From an uncultured Granulosicoccaceae bacterium (GTDB taxonomy: Bacteria; Pseudomonadota; Gammaproteobacteria; Granulosicoccales; Granulosicoccaceae): a DNA stretch of 64,000 bases. This document shows positions 8,109 through 16,049 of the stretch, in pieces; positions within the stretch are counted from its first letter, which is position 1, and each line of letters opens with the position of its first letter. The notes under the pieces are model-generated. The model saw only the letters and a program-made list of their open reading frames with translations, did no database searches and had not been told where the DNA came from. The stretch spans positions 1 to 64,000 of the forward strand of contig CALGND010000026.1 of the NCBI GenBank assembly GCA_937958675.1, in the 5' to 3' direction. A program made the translations under genes and the position numbers.

Positions 8109-8924
8109 CTACGACTTTGTTGTGGTTGGCCAATCATGGCCTTCATCGGATGCGTCACGGCACCATCGATAGAGTGCATCATAGATAAGCATGCCAGCAT
8201 CAAGTTGCTCTAGGTCGTCGGAGTACATTCGCGATAAGCCTAGTGAAACTGCTAATAAGCCTGCGGACTCTGATGTTAAGTCATGGCGATTAGTGTCGCT
8301 GCCCCTGACTATTTTCGCCAATCGATTTAATGGTTCAGTCGTTAACCCAAATTCTTTTATCATCGTATCAAAGGTGCACTCTTCGCCGCGATGGCTCCAA
8401 AACACATCTTCAACATCGTAGGCTACGCCGTTAAATTTCTCAGCAACGGCTGCAACAGCAGAAGGGCTGACATATAAAAACTGCGCATTGGTATCGATAA
8501 ATCGGCGAATCAACCAAGGGCAGGCGATGCGATCAATTTTTGGGCGATGACGAGTTACCCAAACACTTTGTTTCTCTGCGTTGCGAGGTGGCATTAGTTT
8601 TTCCGCGATCAACGGAAAGCCTGCATCACGCCAGGCAAAATGCCCACCGCTTAATACCTCAGCTCGTACGCCGTTTGATCGCAAAACCGCTGCTGCGCCT
8701 TCGCTAATCTTCAAGCCTTTTTGACAATACACCACTACATTTTTATGCTGTAGCTCCGGCGCAAGCTTTGCGACGTCCGTGAACGCACAGCGAATAGCGG
8801 TGGGTAACCGTTGTGGGTCGAGGGCGAAATCTTCATCAATGCGCACATCCAGTAGTAACGGTGTGTTGGGTGTGCCAATAAGGCGATTAAGCTGATTGAC
8901 GGAAATATGGGTAGGTGGTGCCAT
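8109..8924 (-). CDS. Rhodanese-ChrB fusion, chromate resistance protein
   Basis: This 271-residue protein joins two domains. Residues 1-110 are a rhodanese domain (LLLDVRIDEDFALDPQ, then VVVYCQKGLKISEG with the active-site Cys67). Residues from about 120 are a ChrB C-terminal domain (VWVTRHRPKIDRIACPWLIRRFID, VEDVFWSHRGEECTFDTMI). ChrB proteins are associated with chromate-responsive control or resistance in other bacteria. The N-terminal regulatory part of classical ChrB is replaced here by rhodanese. It is the first gene of a two-gene operon with chrA. A role in sulfur or chromate reduction chemistry is inference. Confidence 0.9.
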   Translation of the reverse strand: MAPPTHISVNQLNRLIGTPNTPLLLDVRIDEDFALDPQRLPTAIRCAFTDVAKLAPELQHKNVVVYCQKGLKISEGAAAVLRSNGVRAEVLSGGHFAWRDAGFPLIAEKLMPPRNAEKQSVWVTRHRPKIDRIACPWLIRRFIDTNAQFLYVSPSAVAAVAEKFNGVAYDVEDVFWSHRGEECTFDTMIKEFGLTTEPLNRLAKIVRGSDTNRHDLTSESAGLLAVSLGLSRMYSDDLEQLDAGMLIYDALYRWCRDASDEGHDWPTTTKS

Positions 8925-9302
8925 GGGCTTTGCATCCTCGTGCGAGCCAGCCCGCGCTAAGGCTGAGCTAACAAATTAGTTTGTGTTTGGATGCGATGCT
9001 TGAGCTGGCGCCTCACGAGGCGTTCGCTGCCCCATAAGGCGATTTTGCATCAGATGATTATTTACGTCAAGGTTCGAAAAAACTGTGACCAAATGATGGG
9101 CGGATTATTTACTGGAAAATCGAAATCACGACTTGCGCACAAAACTGATCTGTAGGCCCCAGAGCCTCCATCAGTATTGAGATCTGCTGTCCTCAATTAG
9201 TGGCCTTGTTAAAAGTTCTACCTACAGGCTTAGTGTTATTGTATTGGCATCTTGCAGAATGGTGCTAATGGATTGCCATTAGGTTCAAGGAAGAAGTGTG
9301 CA
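8925..9302. other. Intergenic region between divergent chr operon and exported protein
   Basis: I see no gene here. It should hold divergent promoters. Two short inverted repeats are visible: CGCCTC/GAGGCG (9009-9022) and ATTGAG/CTCAAT (9176-9181 with 9192-9197). Either could be an operator or part of a leader structure, but nothing identifies them. AAGGAAGAAG just before 9303 is the ribosome-binding site of the next gene. Confidence 0.5.
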
Positions 9303-9938
9303 ATGAAACCTTTATCTTTCGCTCAGTTATCCGTGTTTAGATTGACAGTGTTTAAACTGACAGCGGTTAGACTGACAGCGTTTAAACTGGCAGTGTTGGT
9401 GGCCACAACAACACTTGTAGGCAATGTTCACGCCCTTGAACTAGACGATGAACGAGCGCTTCGGCCGTTCTTTGAAACCAAATTTGACCAAGCAGGGATG
9501 AGCATTCACGTGCCGGCTCGTCCTGAGTGGCCCTTTTCAACCACGAATAGCCAAGAGGTGTCCGTGGTTGAGTTACGAACTCCCACTAATTATTATCCAG
9601 CTACTGTAATACAAATTAGTCGGGACACACGCTATGGATCTAGTACTGAGGATCTTGCTGATGTGGCCATGGCTGCGATGAATACGTTACGTGATGCTTC
9701 GGTGGCACCGCAACTTGACACGATTGCTCAAGTGCAGTCAATTAAAACGGGCGAGATCAATGGTTTTGTTGATCAGTATGCCATGACCACAGAGAATGGC
9801 TCATTTGACATGAAAGTGTTGGTGGGTGTGTTCCCATCTGGGCATTTGGTTACTGTGCTGGTCAGTACAGCTGAAGGACAGATTGATCATATCGATCATA
9901 TGGTTGAAAAAATATTACGCAACGTTAAAGAGCTTTGA
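9303..9938 (+). CDS. Hypothetical exported protein with repeat-expanded signal peptide
   Basis: The ATG at 9303 follows AAGGAAGAAG and begins a 211-residue protein. The N-terminal 45 residues form an unusually long signal sequence containing four (V/A)F(R/K)LT-like units made by 15-bp DNA repeats, then a hydrophobic core (LAVLVATTTLVGNVHA). The mature domain (MSIHVPARPEWPFSTTNSQEVSVVELRTP, in blocks; PATVIQISRDTRYGSS; HIDHMVEKILRNVKEL) resembles small periplasmic proteins of unknown function. A 63-residue membrane protein follows 31 bases later. Confidence 0.7.
   Translation: MKPLSFAQLSVFRLTVFKLTAVRLTAFKLAVLVATTTLVGNVHALELDDERALRPFFETKFDQAGMSIHVPARPEWPFSTTNSQEVSVVELRTPTNYYPATVIQISRDTRYGSSTEDLADVAMAAMNTLRDASVAPQLDTIAQVQSIKTGEINGFVDQYAMTTENGSFDMKVLVGVFPSGHLVTVLVSTAEGQIDHIDHMVEKILRNVKEL
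9333..9392 (+). repeat. Four tandem 15-bp repeats inside a signal-peptide coding region
   Basis: Units at 9333-9347, 9348-9362, 9363-9377 and 9378-9392 follow the consensus GYGTTTARAYTGRCA, with a few substitutions such as GCGGTTAG in the third. The period is a multiple of three, so each unit adds five residues (V/A-F-R/K-L-T) without shifting the frame. The result lengthens the basic-hydrophobic part of the signal sequence. Confidence 0.95.
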
Positions 9939-9969
9939 TTGTTTTGGATGAATACTACGAGGAAGATGC

Positions 9970-10161
9970 ATGAGTAGCTACGCAATAGGCGTGATATTTG
10001 GTCGGCTATTAGCTAGCTACCTAATTGTGTTAGTAATACTATTTTTGTTTGCACGCTTTAAGCACAAAGAGGCTTTGCGTCGTAGCGTGAAGTGGTATGG
10101 TTTCTTATTAACATCTGCGGTTTTTATCGCAGGGCTCGCATCATCATCACTAGCTAGTTAA
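9970..10161 (+). CDS. Small hypothetical membrane protein
   Basis: This 63-residue protein has two predicted membrane helices, at about 10-27 (FGRLLASYLIVLVILFLF) and 42-60 (WYGFLLTSAVFIAGLASSS), joined by a basic loop (RFKHKEALRRSVK), which suggests a hairpin with the loop in the cytoplasm. GAGGAAG precedes the ATG. It follows the exported protein by 31 bases and is followed by a strong terminator, so the two form an operon. No family is recognised. Confidence 0.7.
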   Translation: MSSYAIGVIFGRLLASYLIVLVILFLFARFKHKEALRRSVKWYGFLLTSAVFIAGLASSSLAS

Positions 10162-10174
10162 TATTCAAGTAAAA

Positions 10175-10197
10175 CTGGCCGACTCAGTGTCGGCCAG
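10175..10197. terminator. Bidirectional intrinsic terminator
   Basis: A perfect 9-bp stem, CTGGCCGAC (10175-10183) with GTCGGCCAG (10189-10197), has a five-base loop. It is flanked by AAAA on the left and by a T-rich stretch starting about ten bases to the right. It separates the convergent membrane protein and spondin-domain genes. Confidence 0.85.
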
Positions 10198-10241
10198 AGT
10201 TGTAATTTTTCTATTTTACTAACTAAGATATTTTTAATAAC

Positions 10242-10943
10242 TTAGTTACGTACAATTTCAATTTGTAACACTGCTTCGCCTGCAGCAAAATCCCAGTTCA
10301 TACCTTCAACAACATTGGCTAAGCCGCTTTGCCCAGGGTGAGCCGCAATGGGTGCACGTGGATCTTCAACTGGTGCTTCAACGACTACATCGCTTGCAGC
10401 ACAAGGTGGTGGAAAGAATGATTCTGTGTCAGCTTGGTTGATGCGGGTGCCTGCGTCATAGGCCATTGCCATAATCACAAGAGGCTCGTTGCCTGCTGGA
10501 AGAGCAACAGAATCTACTCCAGAAATACCATCGTTAGTACAGATAACCATATTTACTGCACTGAATACTTGGCCGGTTTCAGTGGTGGTCAAGTTTGTTG
10601 TTACCATGCCTCCCGCAGCAAATGGCCCGTCGCCGGCAACGCCTGCAGCGCTAACGACATCTGCGTTGTCGCCTGCGAATGCAACCAATGCTGCATTGTT
10701 ACCAGTTTCAGCGATATCACGAACGGCATCGCTGGCTGTTTCGCCCACGACAAATAAATGCGCACTTGGATCGTGAAGCGCTACAACAGGTGGCGTCATC
10801 AATTGTCCCGCTGTCATGTTAGTGAACGTCACTTGAAATGAACCGGCTGCTGAAGGCTCAACTGTTGGCGCATCATCATCCGATGAACAGGCTGCAAGGG
10901 TGACAACAGCAGAAGCTATTGCTAATGAGAGTACTTTATTCAT
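10242..10943 (-). CDS. Spondin_N domain lipoprotein
   Basis: This 233-residue protein has a lipoprotein signal with lipobox LAAC (Cys19). The mature part matches the spondin N-terminal domain as found in bacteria: FQVTFTNMTAGQLMTPPVVALHD, HLFVVGETAS, IAETGNNAAL and the closing NWDFAAGEAVLQIEIVRN. Such proteins are exported or envelope-associated with no settled role; in animals the domain belongs to matrix proteins. It is very acidic and Ala-rich. AAAAGGAT lies upstream as a plausible ribosome-binding site. Confidence 0.88.
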   Translation of the reverse strand: MNKVLSLAIASAVVTLAACSSDDDAPTVEPSAAGSFQVTFTNMTAGQLMTPPVVALHDPSAHLFVVGETASDAVRDIAETGNNAALVAFAGDNADVVSAAGVAGDGPFAAGGMVTTNLTTTETGQVFSAVNMVICTNDGISGVDSVALPAGNEPLVIMAMAYDAGTRINQADTESFFPPPCAASDVVVEAPVEDPRAPIAAHPGQSGLANVVEGMNWDFAAGEAVLQIEIVRN

Positions 10944-11293
10944 GGCTTATCCTTTTGGGTTTACCGTTTAGATGGTGGCATGAAGCCACTTGATTTATTT
11001 GCTAATGCTTGTCTTTGCCCCGTAGGGCATCTAGCACCCCAGAGGGCACTTGCTCGCGTGCTACACGCCCGACGGGGTGGGCGGGCGTGGAGCATACTTC
11101 GGATTCCACTATTGCGGAAACGACAGGTCTCTTAGGTATAAGCTTAACGGTTTAGTTCTCACGGAATTATCACAAAACAATACTGAAAGAATCCCAGCGC
11201 GTTGCCGTCAAAATACTTACGGATATTTCGGATACTGGCTGGCGTTGGAGCTCAGATCCTAGCCGTATAGATCCTACTCGCAAGTAGGATGGG
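10944..11293. other. Intergenic region with several GC-rich hairpins
   Basis: No convincing gene is present in these 350 bases. Three inverted repeats stand out: GCCC/GGGC around CGTA (11017-11028), an 8-bp stem CACGCCCG/CGGGCGTG (11064-11071 with 11082-11089), and ATCCTACT/AGTAGGAT around CGCA (11271-11290). The last lies just past the stop of the SGNH gene on the minus strand and may help end that transcript, although no T-run follows. An open frame at 11050-11262 starts with TTG, lacks a ribosome-binding site and shows no family features. Confidence 0.5.
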
Positions 11294-12343
11294 TTACTGT
11301 GCACAGCTCTGGATGATCGATGATGTGTTCATTGCAGTAAACCAAGTATCAGCCATTTTTTGGTAACCGATATCGTTTGGGTGGATACCAATCACTTCGC
11401 TACTAATATCAGCGTTAGTAAGCGCATTCGCTTGTTCAACCAGTATGATGTTGCTGTTAGACCGGTTGGCGATTCGTTGCCTTAGATCTATATTAAATGC
11501 CGCGACTTGTTGTTGTTGAGCCGCATCGCGCTTAGGCACCAGCGTGGCCACTAATACTGTTATTGCTTGAGTATCGGCAGACAGGCTTTCTACTCGATCC
11601 AAAATATCATCGATGCCCTGAGCAGTGGCAGGTGTTTGGTTCGTGCCTATATGTAGTAGTAAAACGTCCGCTGGATTTTGTTCAAGAATCTCAGGTAGTT
11701 TGTCAAAAATAAAATCGATATCAACACCCGGGTAACCATTGTTGTCTGGATCAGGTAGGCCAGCATCTTGTCCTGCGCGTTGCCCGGCTTGGCCGACAAA
11801 ATCGAAACTTAGCTCAGCTGCCGTGAGTTGATTGTAAAGCGCTAGTCGGTAACCTACGCGTAAACCAACTTCTGGTGATTCTGTGCCATCAAAAAAGTCG
11901 ATTCCATGAGTAATCGAATCACCCAAAGGCATGATGCGTAGTTGTGGGAATACCAAACTATGGGTACGAGTTTCAATTACTTCGGCGTTTGCATCTAGTA
12001 CCGAGTACTCAATAGTTTGTGGCAAACGCGACTGGGTGCTTTGTATACGAATCTCACCAGTTGATTCATCAAAAAATTCGATAGTTGATATGGGCGCTTG
12101 ATCGATTCGTAGACTACCTCCAGTAACAAAGTTTGCTGGTAGGGTAAAGCTGATATCGCTAAGGGGTTCGTTGATAGAGGCTGCTAGGCAGCTTGTGAAT
12201 TCGGGAATTGGTTCGGGCTCGGGATCAGGTTCGGGCGTTGTTGATGTATCGCTGTCGCAACTGCTAAGTAATACCGTAAGCGATAGAGTAAGCAACAGGG
12301 GAGATGAAGCGATGAGCGATTTAATTGATCGAAATTGATTCAT
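11294..12343 (-). CDS. SGNH/GDSL-type hydrolase lipoprotein
   Basis: This 349-residue protein has a lipobox (LLSSC, Cys29), then an acidic Pro-rich linker (PEPDPEPEPIPE), a beta-rich region, and an SGNH hydrolase domain from about 135. The nucleophile is Ser143 in MPLGDSITHG, block III has GTN (Asn235) and block V has IHPND (His321). The Asp usually three residues before the His is not there: Ile318 occupies that place. It lies 7 bases downstream of a membrane acyltransferase gene, suggesting paired esterase/acyltransferase action on an envelope polysaccharide, which is inference. Confidence 0.88.
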   Translation of the reverse strand: MNQFRSIKSLIASSPLLLTLSLTVLLSSCDSDTSTTPEPDPEPEPIPEFTSCLAASINEPLSDISFTLPANFVTGGSLRIDQAPISTIEFFDESTGEIRIQSTQSRLPQTIEYSVLDANAEVIETRTHSLVFPQLRIMPLGDSITHGIDFFDGTESPEVGLRVGYRLALYNQLTAAELSFDFVGQAGQRAGQDAGLPDPDNNGYPGVDIDFIFDKLPEILEQNPADVLLLHIGTNQTPATAQGIDDILDRVESLSADTQAITVLVATLVPKRDAAQQQQVAAFNIDLRQRIANRSNSNIILVEQANALTNADISSEVIGIHPNDIGYQKMADTWFTAMNTSSIIQSCAQ

Positions 12344-12350
12344 TGCAGAA

Positions 12351-13454
12351 TTAGGTAAGCGCTTTATTCGTGTGTGTTATCTGCCAAAGTTTTTTGCTTA
12401 GGCGTGTAAGTGGTAATTCGCAAAATTGATACAACACCAGAGATGCGATTAGCGTTGTGATAAACGCCGCCACCACACCTAAAATGGGTGGCAGAAGCGC
12501 TAATAATCCAAGCTTGCCTGCAAAAACGAAAAATAGCTTCAACGAGAAAAAGTGAAATAGATAAAGAGAATAGGACGCTGCACCCAAAAATACCAAGCTT
12601 TTGTATAAGTGAGACTGCGTATTGGGGCTTTGGTTGGCACACATTAGGCCCGCCACAATTAAACAAGCCGGAATCCCCCAGCGAATAAAACGCGGCCAAT
12701 CGGTAAATTGGCCTGTGTGGCTGAGCAGCATTAAGCCACAGCCGACTGCCAATAGCGGCACCGCCCATCGACGTTTAAAGTTTAAGTGCATGTAGGTGTA
12801 AGCTAGCAACAGGCCATAGATAAATTCTAGAATGATGTTAGATGAGCTGTGTTCAATCGCAGGTATTGAGCTTAGACCGGTGTAGTAGAGACTGTGATAT
12901 GCAAGTATCAAGACAACGCAACTTGCCAGTCTTGACCATTTGCCCGGTGCCAACAACGATATTGCAAATAAACCGTAAAACACTAGTTCATAAGTCAGCG
13001 TCCAACCGGCATAGATATAGGGGATAGCCTCGCCACTGGGGTTCGTGCAGGGAATGAGCAATAAACTACAGGCGGCGTGCACTGGTTCAAAGCTACTTTC
13101 ATTAAATAAATTTGGTGCTGCCAACAACAACACAATAAAAGCCAGCGTCAGCAACCAGTAAATTGGATAGATGCGCGAAGCACGACGATAGAGAAATTGA
13201 CCAATGGATCCATGCCCTTGCCAAGTGGATAACACCATTACAACACCGGAGATCACAAAGAACACATCCACGCCAGCACCCATAAGCTCAACCCAGCTGT
13301 TTGGATCGCCTGTGTAAGCGGGGTTGGAATCAGTAAAGCGAGGATAATAACGATCGGCATCGCGTATCGTATGTTGCAAGGCGACGGCCATAGCAGCAAA
13401 CGCCCGGCCTATTTGGACGGAATCGATAAAGGTATTGTGGGCTTTAGAATCCAT
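12351..13454 (-). CDS. Membrane O-acyltransferase, acyltransferase-3 family
   Basis: This 367-residue protein has about ten membrane helices and the acyltransferase-3 signatures: VQIGRAFAAMAVALQHTI with the conserved Arg and His, GVDVFFVISGVVMVLS, and FLYRRASRIYPIYWLLT. Family members move acyl groups, usually acetyl, onto sugars of lipopolysaccharide, peptidoglycan or exopolysaccharide across the inner membrane. The SGNH lipoprotein gene follows by 7 bases. In several characterised members an SGNH domain is fused to the C-terminus; here it is a separate lipoprotein. The acceptor is unknown. Confidence 0.92.
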   Translation of the reverse strand: MDSKAHNTFIDSVQIGRAFAAMAVALQHTIRDADRYYPRFTDSNPAYTGDPNSWVELMGAGVDVFFVISGVVMVLSTWQGHGSIGQFLYRRASRIYPIYWLLTLAFIVLLLAAPNLFNESSFEPVHAACSLLLIPCTNPSGEAIPYIYAGWTLTYELVFYGLFAISLLAPGKWSRLASCVVLILAYHSLYYTGLSSIPAIEHSSSNIILEFIYGLLLAYTYMHLNFKRRWAVPLLAVGCGLMLLSHTGQFTDWPRFIRWGIPACLIVAGLMCANQSPNTQSHLYKSLVFLGAASYSLYLFHFFSLKLFFVFAGKLGLLALLPPILGVVAAFITTLIASLVLYQFCELPLTRLSKKLWQITHTNKALT

Positions 13455-13540
13455 TGCAGTGGCAATTTGCGCAGCCGGTTAGGGCAGTTGCTGTCTTGTA
13501 CAGTAATGCCATTACCGTGCCGAAGCGGAGGTGTGTTAGC

Positions 13541-13647
13541 TGTCATCCCAGAACGCCGGACCACCGAGTAGGCGCGGACCGTCATTCCCGCACAGGCGGG
13601 AATGCGTGTCAGATCAAAGATAGATACCCGCCGGCGCGGCAATGACA
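13541..13647. repeat. Palindromic intergenic repeat element (TGTCAT...ATGACA)
   Basis: The stretch begins TGTCATCCC and ends AATGACA, a terminal inverted repeat. Inside is a perfect 9-bp hairpin, CATTCCCGC (13583-13591) with GCGGGAATG (13596-13604), and a second imperfect GC-rich hairpin near 13627-13640. The GTCATTCCCGC...GCGGGAATG motif is widespread in proteobacterial intergenic repeats of the MITE/REP kind. It lies between the divergently placed... acyltransferase start and the cca stop, both on the minus strand, and could process or end the cca transcript. Confidence 0.75.
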
Positions 13648-13682
13648 GACTGCGCTGCAATGACCTAAGGAGCTAATAAGTC

Positions 13683-14918
13683 CTATTTATTAGCTTGTGC
13701 ATTGGAAATGTAACGTTTGATAGCAGTTAAATTGGCGCGATGCAGATCATCGGGGATTCGCGCTGGGGAGCTGGCGGCCTTGGCGATAGCGCCATTGTCC
13801 ACAGCCAACATGGCCTCCGCTGCTCCTTGCAAATAAGCAAATTGTGGATAGTCGCGGTTCTCTAGGCCTTTTCGTCCACGAGCATCGGCTTCGCAGGCGA
13901 TTAAAAATTGTTGGAACCGTTCAGGCCGCCTTGAGATATCGAAGGCTTTGAGTAGCTCCACCAATTTCTTTGCACTAAGCTCGAATGCGTTATGGCAATG
14001 CAAATGATAACGCCCGACGAGTACAGCGATATCGGTAAATTGTTTGGGTGTTTTTAGTCGTTCGCAGAGTAGCTTGGTCAGATCAGCACTTCTTTTTTCA
14101 TGGCCACGATGTGATGGCCATTCCTCGACCGGTGTCGTGCCTTTGCCTAAATCGTGGCACAAAGCCGCAAACCGAACTTGTGGATCATCGCTAAGTGTTG
14201 CTGCCTGGTCCAGCACCATTAAAGTGTGTATACCCGAATCAATCTCTGGGTGCCATTTCTCGGGTTGAGGTATGCCAAATAATTTATCAACCTCGGGCAA
14301 AATAATTGCCAAGGCATTGCTTTCACGTAGTGTTTCAATAAATGCACTGGGTTTTTTGGCCGCCATGGCGGCGTGGAGCTCTTGCCAAACGCGTTCTGCA
14401 ACCAAGGTATCAATTTCACCATTGGCAGCCATGGCCTGCATGAGCGCCATCGTTTCGGGTGCTACGGTAAAACCCATGGGTGCTAAACGTGACATAAACC
14501 GCGCCACTCGCAGCACGCGTACTGGATCCTCGATAAAGGCATCGGATACATGCCTCAAGAGGCGATCCTTAATATCCTGTTGGCCATTAAATGGGTCAAC
14601 TAATAGGCCATCTGAGGTTTCCGCTATTGCATTGATGGTTAGGTCGCGGCGAAGTAGATCTTCTTCTAGCGTGACTGATTCGTCGGCATGTATGTCGAAG
14701 CCATGATAACCGGGAGCTGATTTACGTTCGGTTCGTGCGAGAGCGTATTCTTCGTGGGTTGTGGGGTGCAGAAAAACTGGAAAATCTTTGCCTACGGATT
14801 TATAACCAGCGTCGATCATTTGTGCCACCGTGCTGCCCACTACAACCCAATCGCGATCAACTACTGGTATCCCTAGTAATTTGTCACGTACGGCACCACC
14901 CACGAGATAACTATCCAT
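13683..14918 (-). CDS. cca: CCA-adding tRNA nucleotidyltransferase with HD domain
   Basis: This 411-residue enzyme builds and repairs the 3' CCA end of tRNAs. It has the class II polymerase-beta head (YLVGGAVRDKLLG, then the metal-binding VDRDWVVVG), LLRRDLTINAIA, and DPVRVLRVARFMSRL. Residues from about 225 carry an HD phosphohydrolase-like domain (FAALCHDLGKGTTP), as in the gammaproteobacterial multifunctional CCA enzyme. The length matches that type (about 410). It starts near the lipoprotein peptidase gene on the other strand, so the two share a short promoter interval. Confidence 0.96.
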   Translation of the reverse strand: MDSYLVGGAVRDKLLGIPVVDRDWVVVGSTVAQMIDAGYKSVGKDFPVFLHPTTHEEYALARTERKSAPGYHGFDIHADESVTLEEDLLRRDLTINAIAETSDGLLVDPFNGQQDIKDRLLRHVSDAFIEDPVRVLRVARFMSRLAPMGFTVAPETMALMQAMAANGEIDTLVAERVWQELHAAMAAKKPSAFIETLRESNALAIILPEVDKLFGIPQPEKWHPEIDSGIHTLMVLDQAATLSDDPQVRFAALCHDLGKGTTPVEEWPSHRGHEKRSADLTKLLCERLKTPKQFTDIAVLVGRYHLHCHNAFELSAKKLVELLKAFDISRRPERFQQFLIACEADARGRKGLENRDYPQFAYLQGAAEAMLAVDNGAIAKAASSPARIPDDLHRANLTAIKRYISNAQANK

Positions 14919-14941
14919 AGTTGAATGCTACACTTAATTCT

Positions 14942-16015
14942 ATGATTTCACGTCGAACTTTAGTCATTTTGGCCGTTGCAGCTGTTGGCGCTGCGTCTTT
15001 ATCTCTTATGAGTTGTAGCTCTATCGGCTACTATTCGCAAGCGGCAACAGGGCATCTTAAGTTAATGAATGCTCGAGAACCGATTGATGAACTGTTAAAA
15101 AGCGATTCAACTGATCCAGAGCTGCGTAAGAAGCTGCAAACTTTGGTGGATGCGCGACTCTTTGCCATCGACACCTTAAAGCTACCCGCAACCAAGAGCT
15201 ACACCACTTATGCGGCCCTAGGGCGTGATTACGTCACCTGGAATGTTGTCGCAGCTGAGGAATTTTCGTTACAGCCCAAAACCTGGTGCTTTCCGATTGC
15301 TGGTTGTGTCAGCTACAAGGGGTATTTTAAGGAACAAGCTGCAAACGACTATGCCGCTGAGCTGGCAGCAGAACAGTATGATGTGACGGTAGGCGGTGCA
15401 ACTGCGTATTCCACCTTAGGTTGGTTTGATGATCCGGTGCTTGACACCATGCTACGTGGAGGTGACATTCGCTATGTAAGTACGTTATTTCATGAGATGG
15501 CGCATCAAGTGTTGTACGTAAAAGACGACAGCAATTTTAACGAAGCGTTTGCATCGTTTGTAGAGCAACAGGGCGTGCGTATCTGGTTGGAATCAAGAGA
15601 TGAGAACGAGCGAATTGAAAGGTACGACGCTTTTCTTAAACGCTCAGACGATTTTAACGCACTGCTAAAAGATACCCAGACAGATCTACGGCAGCTTTAC
15701 TCCCAAGAATTAGAAAGCGAGCAAATGCGTGAGCAGAAAAAAGCCGTGTTTAGTAAAATGCAAGAAGGCTATGTTGGCTTAAAAGAAAGTTGGAATGGAT
15801 ACTCTGGCTACGATGGCTGGTTTAGCCGAGAGGTGAATAATGCGCGACTATTGGCTGTCGCGACCTACCGCAAGTGGGTGCCAGCGTTTGAGGCAATCTA
15901 TAAGGAGCAGGGCAAGAGCATGGAAGACTTCTATGACGCTGCCACTAAAATTAGCAAACTGCCTAAAGATGAACGCCAAGACCTGCTAAGCGCTTATCTG
16001 GCTGGTAGCAGTTAA
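14942..16015 (+). CDS. Lipoprotein, putative aminopeptidase (PF10023-like)
   Basis: I start at ATG 14942, which gives MISRRTLVILAVAAVGAASL and the lipobox LSLMSC (Cys25); a TTG at 14921 is in frame. The mature protein of about 330 residues carries the zinc-peptidase motif HEMAHQ in YVSTLFHEMAHQVLYVKDD followed by NEAFASFVEQQG, the HExxH-plus-downstream-Glu pattern of gluzincins. SSIGYYSQAATGHLKLMN near the N-terminus is typical of this family. The substrate is unknown and the peptidase activity is inferred from the motif. The C-terminal half is helical and charged. Confidence 0.85.
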   Translation: MISRRTLVILAVAAVGAASLSLMSCSSIGYYSQAATGHLKLMNAREPIDELLKSDSTDPELRKKLQTLVDARLFAIDTLKLPATKSYTTYAALGRDYVTWNVVAAEEFSLQPKTWCFPIAGCVSYKGYFKEQAANDYAAELAAEQYDVTVGGATAYSTLGWFDDPVLDTMLRGGDIRYVSTLFHEMAHQVLYVKDDSNFNEAFASFVEQQGVRIWLESRDENERIERYDAFLKRSDDFNALLKDTQTDLRQLYSQELESEQMREQKKAVFSKMQEGYVGLKESWNGYSGYDGWFSREVNNARLLAVATYRKWVPAFEAIYKEQGKSMEDFYDAATKISKLPKDERQDLLSAYLAGSS

Positions 16016-16049
16016 GTTTGAAAGCTAGCGAACGCGCCTTATAGTAATT

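Noticed and set aside
11050-11262. Open frame of 70 codons in the 10944-11293 gap
   Set aside because: It starts with TTG, runs through GC-rich hairpins and has no ribosome-binding site or family signal.
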